Position numbers and translations under genes: made by a program | In this document: one piece after another, positions 41,744 to 42,945 of the stretch | How the letters are laid out: the number at the start of each line of letters is the position of its first letter | Numbering within the stretch: the stretch's first letter is position 1 | From: Bacteroidota bacterium | Lineage (GTDB): Bacteria; Bacteroidota; Bacteroidia; B-17B0; Aurantibacillaceae | Direction of reading: 5' to 3' | NCBI GenBank assembly: GCA_016194985.1 | Contig: JACQAK010000001.1 | Span: forward strand, 1 to 42,945 | Length of the DNA stretch: 42,945 nucleotides | The notes under the pieces: generated by a model | What the model saw: only the letters and a program-made list of their open reading frames with translations | Databases searched by the model: none | Told to the model about the DNA's origin: nothing

Positions 41744-42945
41744 TTAATTTATAGCCTTACCATTAAAATTCACTAATATCAATTCTTCCAGAGTAAATCG
41801 CTTGCCATCTATAAAAGCGGTCAACCAGGCATCTTTCTGGCCTTTAGCGATGATTTTTTGTCTTACAACTTCTGCCTCCTTCAATGTAGTAAAATTCATC
41901 TGGGTAAATCGTGTTATGCCATCAGGATAATTTACAATTTCAGGGGCACCAAATTCCTTTAAGTGATCATACTTATAATTCTGAGGATTCCGGTAAGCAG
42001 CTATCTGAACCTTAAATACCAGACCTTCTGCACACATAGTACCTCCCAGATCCAATAATTTTTTATACACCGCAGGATCATTCAACGATTTTCCTTTTAA
42101 TGAGGCAAAATCAGGAACTGTTCCACCATTACAAGGTGTTAATGCAACATTAGTAGTAGTCTTAGAAGGATCCTTTGTTTCTTGTGCTTTTGTGCTGGCA
42201 TCTGCAATATTGTTCAATTTAGCATCATTATTAAACGCTTCGGCGTTAGTCCCCACATTTAATAAGCTATCCAAAATCGTTTTTACAGAAATCTGATTTT
42301 TCTTATTCTCAAATCCAGGTGAGTACAAATAGAAATCTTTTTTTATCTCCACAAACTTCTGAAGTTTCTCTACATCCAATTCTTCTTCTATAGGCTCCAT
42401 TCCCTGAACCGTGATTTTGATCTTGTATCCACTACCCGGAGACAATGCCATCAAATACTTTCCTGTTCTTGAATTAGCATAATAAGGGCCTATTTGCGTA
42501 TTAGATTCTTTTTTCAGGATCTCTATTTTTGCTTCAGATGGTTTATCATCCACATATACACTTCCCTTTAACAACGCGAGGATTGGTTTTTCGCCCAAAA
42601 TACCGGGAGTAACCGTATAAATATCCTGTTGCCCTTTTCCACCGGCACCACCTCTGTTTGAAGAAAAATACCCCACATCTCCCTTCGCATTAATCACATA
42701 ATAACGATCGTCTTCTGTAGTATTTAAAGGAATTCCCATGCTAAACGGCTCAATCCAGCTATTGTCTTTTTTGATAGAATACATGATATCATATCCACCT
42801 ATACTTTTATGTCCCTGAGAACTAAAAAACAAGGTAATTCCATCAGGGTGAATAAATGGTGCATCCTCGTTATAAGGAGTATTAATAGATGGCACTAAGT
42901 TTACCGCAGGTCCCCAGTCTCCATTCACTTTTTCAGACACATATA
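41744..42945 (-). CDS. PD40 (WD40-like) envelope protein with CarboxypepD-like and SPOR-like parts, N-terminus beyond the window
   Basis: The frame runs past the right edge (YVSEKVNGDWG reads through), so only the last ~400 residues are seen. They hold PD40 beta-propeller repeats (DAPFIHPDGITLFFSSQGHKSIGGYDIMYS and VGYFSSNRGGAGGKGQQDIY), then a CarboxypepD-like domain (LLKGSVYVDDKPSEAKIEIL), a low-complexity linker, and a C-terminal SPOR-like region (LVFKVQIAAYRNPQNYKYDHL, TLKEAEVVRQKIIAKG, DAWLTAFIDGK). The propeller plus regulatory domain recalls OmpA-type PorE and related T9SS envelope proteins, but the end is SPOR-like, not OmpA. A GTG at 42938-42940 inside the frame is not the true start. 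Confidence 0.82.
   Translation of the reverse strand, partial: YVSEKVNGDWGPAVNLVPSINTPYNEDAPFIHPDGITLFFSSQGHKSIGGYDIMYSIKKDNSWIEPFSMGIPLNTTEDDRYYVINAKGDVGYFSSNRGGAGGKGQQDIYTVTPGILGEKPILALLKGSVYVDDKPSEAKIEILKKESNTQIGPYYANSRTGKYLMALSPGSGYKIKITVQGMEPIEEELDVEKLQKFVEIKKDFYLYSPGFENKKNQISVKTILDSLLNVGTNAEAFNNDAKLNNIADASTKAQETKDPSKTTTNVALTPCNGGTVPDFASLKGKSLNDPAVYKKLLDLGGTMCAEGLVFKVQIAAYRNPQNYKYDHLKEFGAPEIVNYPDGITRFTQMNFTTLKEAEVVRQKIIAKGQKDAWLTAFIDGKRFTLEELILVNFNGKAIN

Overview
The window looks like chromosomal DNA of a low-GC member of the Bacteroidota (Flavobacteriia/Sphingobacteriia-like). Reasons visible here: gliding and type IX secretion system (T9SS) genes (gldC, gldF, gldG), a secreted repeat protein with a T9SS C-terminal sorting domain, two TonB-dependent receptors with a carboxypeptidase-regulatory N-domain, futalosine-pathway menaquinone genes (mqnC, mqnD, mqnB and a candidate deaminase), and repeated matches to the Bacteroidota promoter -7 motif TAnnTTTG. 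No rRNA, tRNA, insertion sequence or CRISPR array was found. Most of the window is ordinary core genome in short, tightly packed operons.

Layout. 1-3.0 kb: end of a DedA protein, an SRPBCC protein, a Crp/Fnr regulator with a perfect TTGAT-N4-ATCAA palindrome beside it, and a tandem peptide-type ABC ATPase that has lost about 0.3 kb of its first ATPase domain. 3.2-9.5 kb: an ABC-2 exporter operon with a hydrolase-like protein lacking the usual nucleophile, a DUF3050 protein, an RlmI-type methyltransferase, gldC, a DUF6952-like protein and a thioredoxin. 9.5-16.7 kb: T9SS cargo with five ~70-residue repeats, then the operon mqnC - SDR - small secreted protein - TonB receptor. 16.8-17.7 kb: a very AT-rich two-gene insert encoding an ADP-ribosyltransferase of the R-S-ExE class and an unrecognised 114-residue partner, overlapping by one base. 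17.7-24.5 kb: an arginase-fold protein with several metal ligands replaced, an Hsp20 gene with a near-consensus sigma-54 promoter, an M13 peptidase, mqnD-mqnB, and queD-folE. 24.5-26.3 kb: two non-coding repeat stretches around a PAS-SpoIIE phosphatase, one of them a 286-bp multi-stem element bounded by 20-bp perfect inverted repeats. 26.3-33.5 kb: rlmN (missing its Fe-S segment) - lepB - wbqC, a COG0402 amidohydrolase (candidate aminofutalosine deaminase), a SiaB-type kinase, deoxynucleoside kinase, CapA lipoprotein and an epimerase-type SDR. 33.5-42.9 kb: PAP2-like protein, second TonB receptor, gldF-gldG-DUF4340, dnaN, a small acidic protein, and the C-terminal part of a PD40 envelope protein.

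How they work together. The mqn genes point to menaquinone-based respiration by the futalosine route; mqnA is not in the window. queD and folE form a 7-deazaguanine/pterin pair. gldC, gldF, gldG and the sorting-domain protein fit a T9SS/gliding lifestyle. The SpoIIE phosphatase and the SiaB-like kinase could be opposing enzymes of one partner switch.

Most worth follow-up: (1) the ADP-ribosyltransferase/partner pair as a possible toxin-antitoxin or anti-phage module; (2) the structured inverted-repeat element at 25943-26228; (3) the FNR-type palindrome next to the Crp/Fnr gene; (4) the sigma-54 promoter of hsp20 with paired upstream repeats; (5) two ~0.3-kb losses in conserved enzyme cores (ABC ATPase, RlmN), which may be real or an assembly fault.
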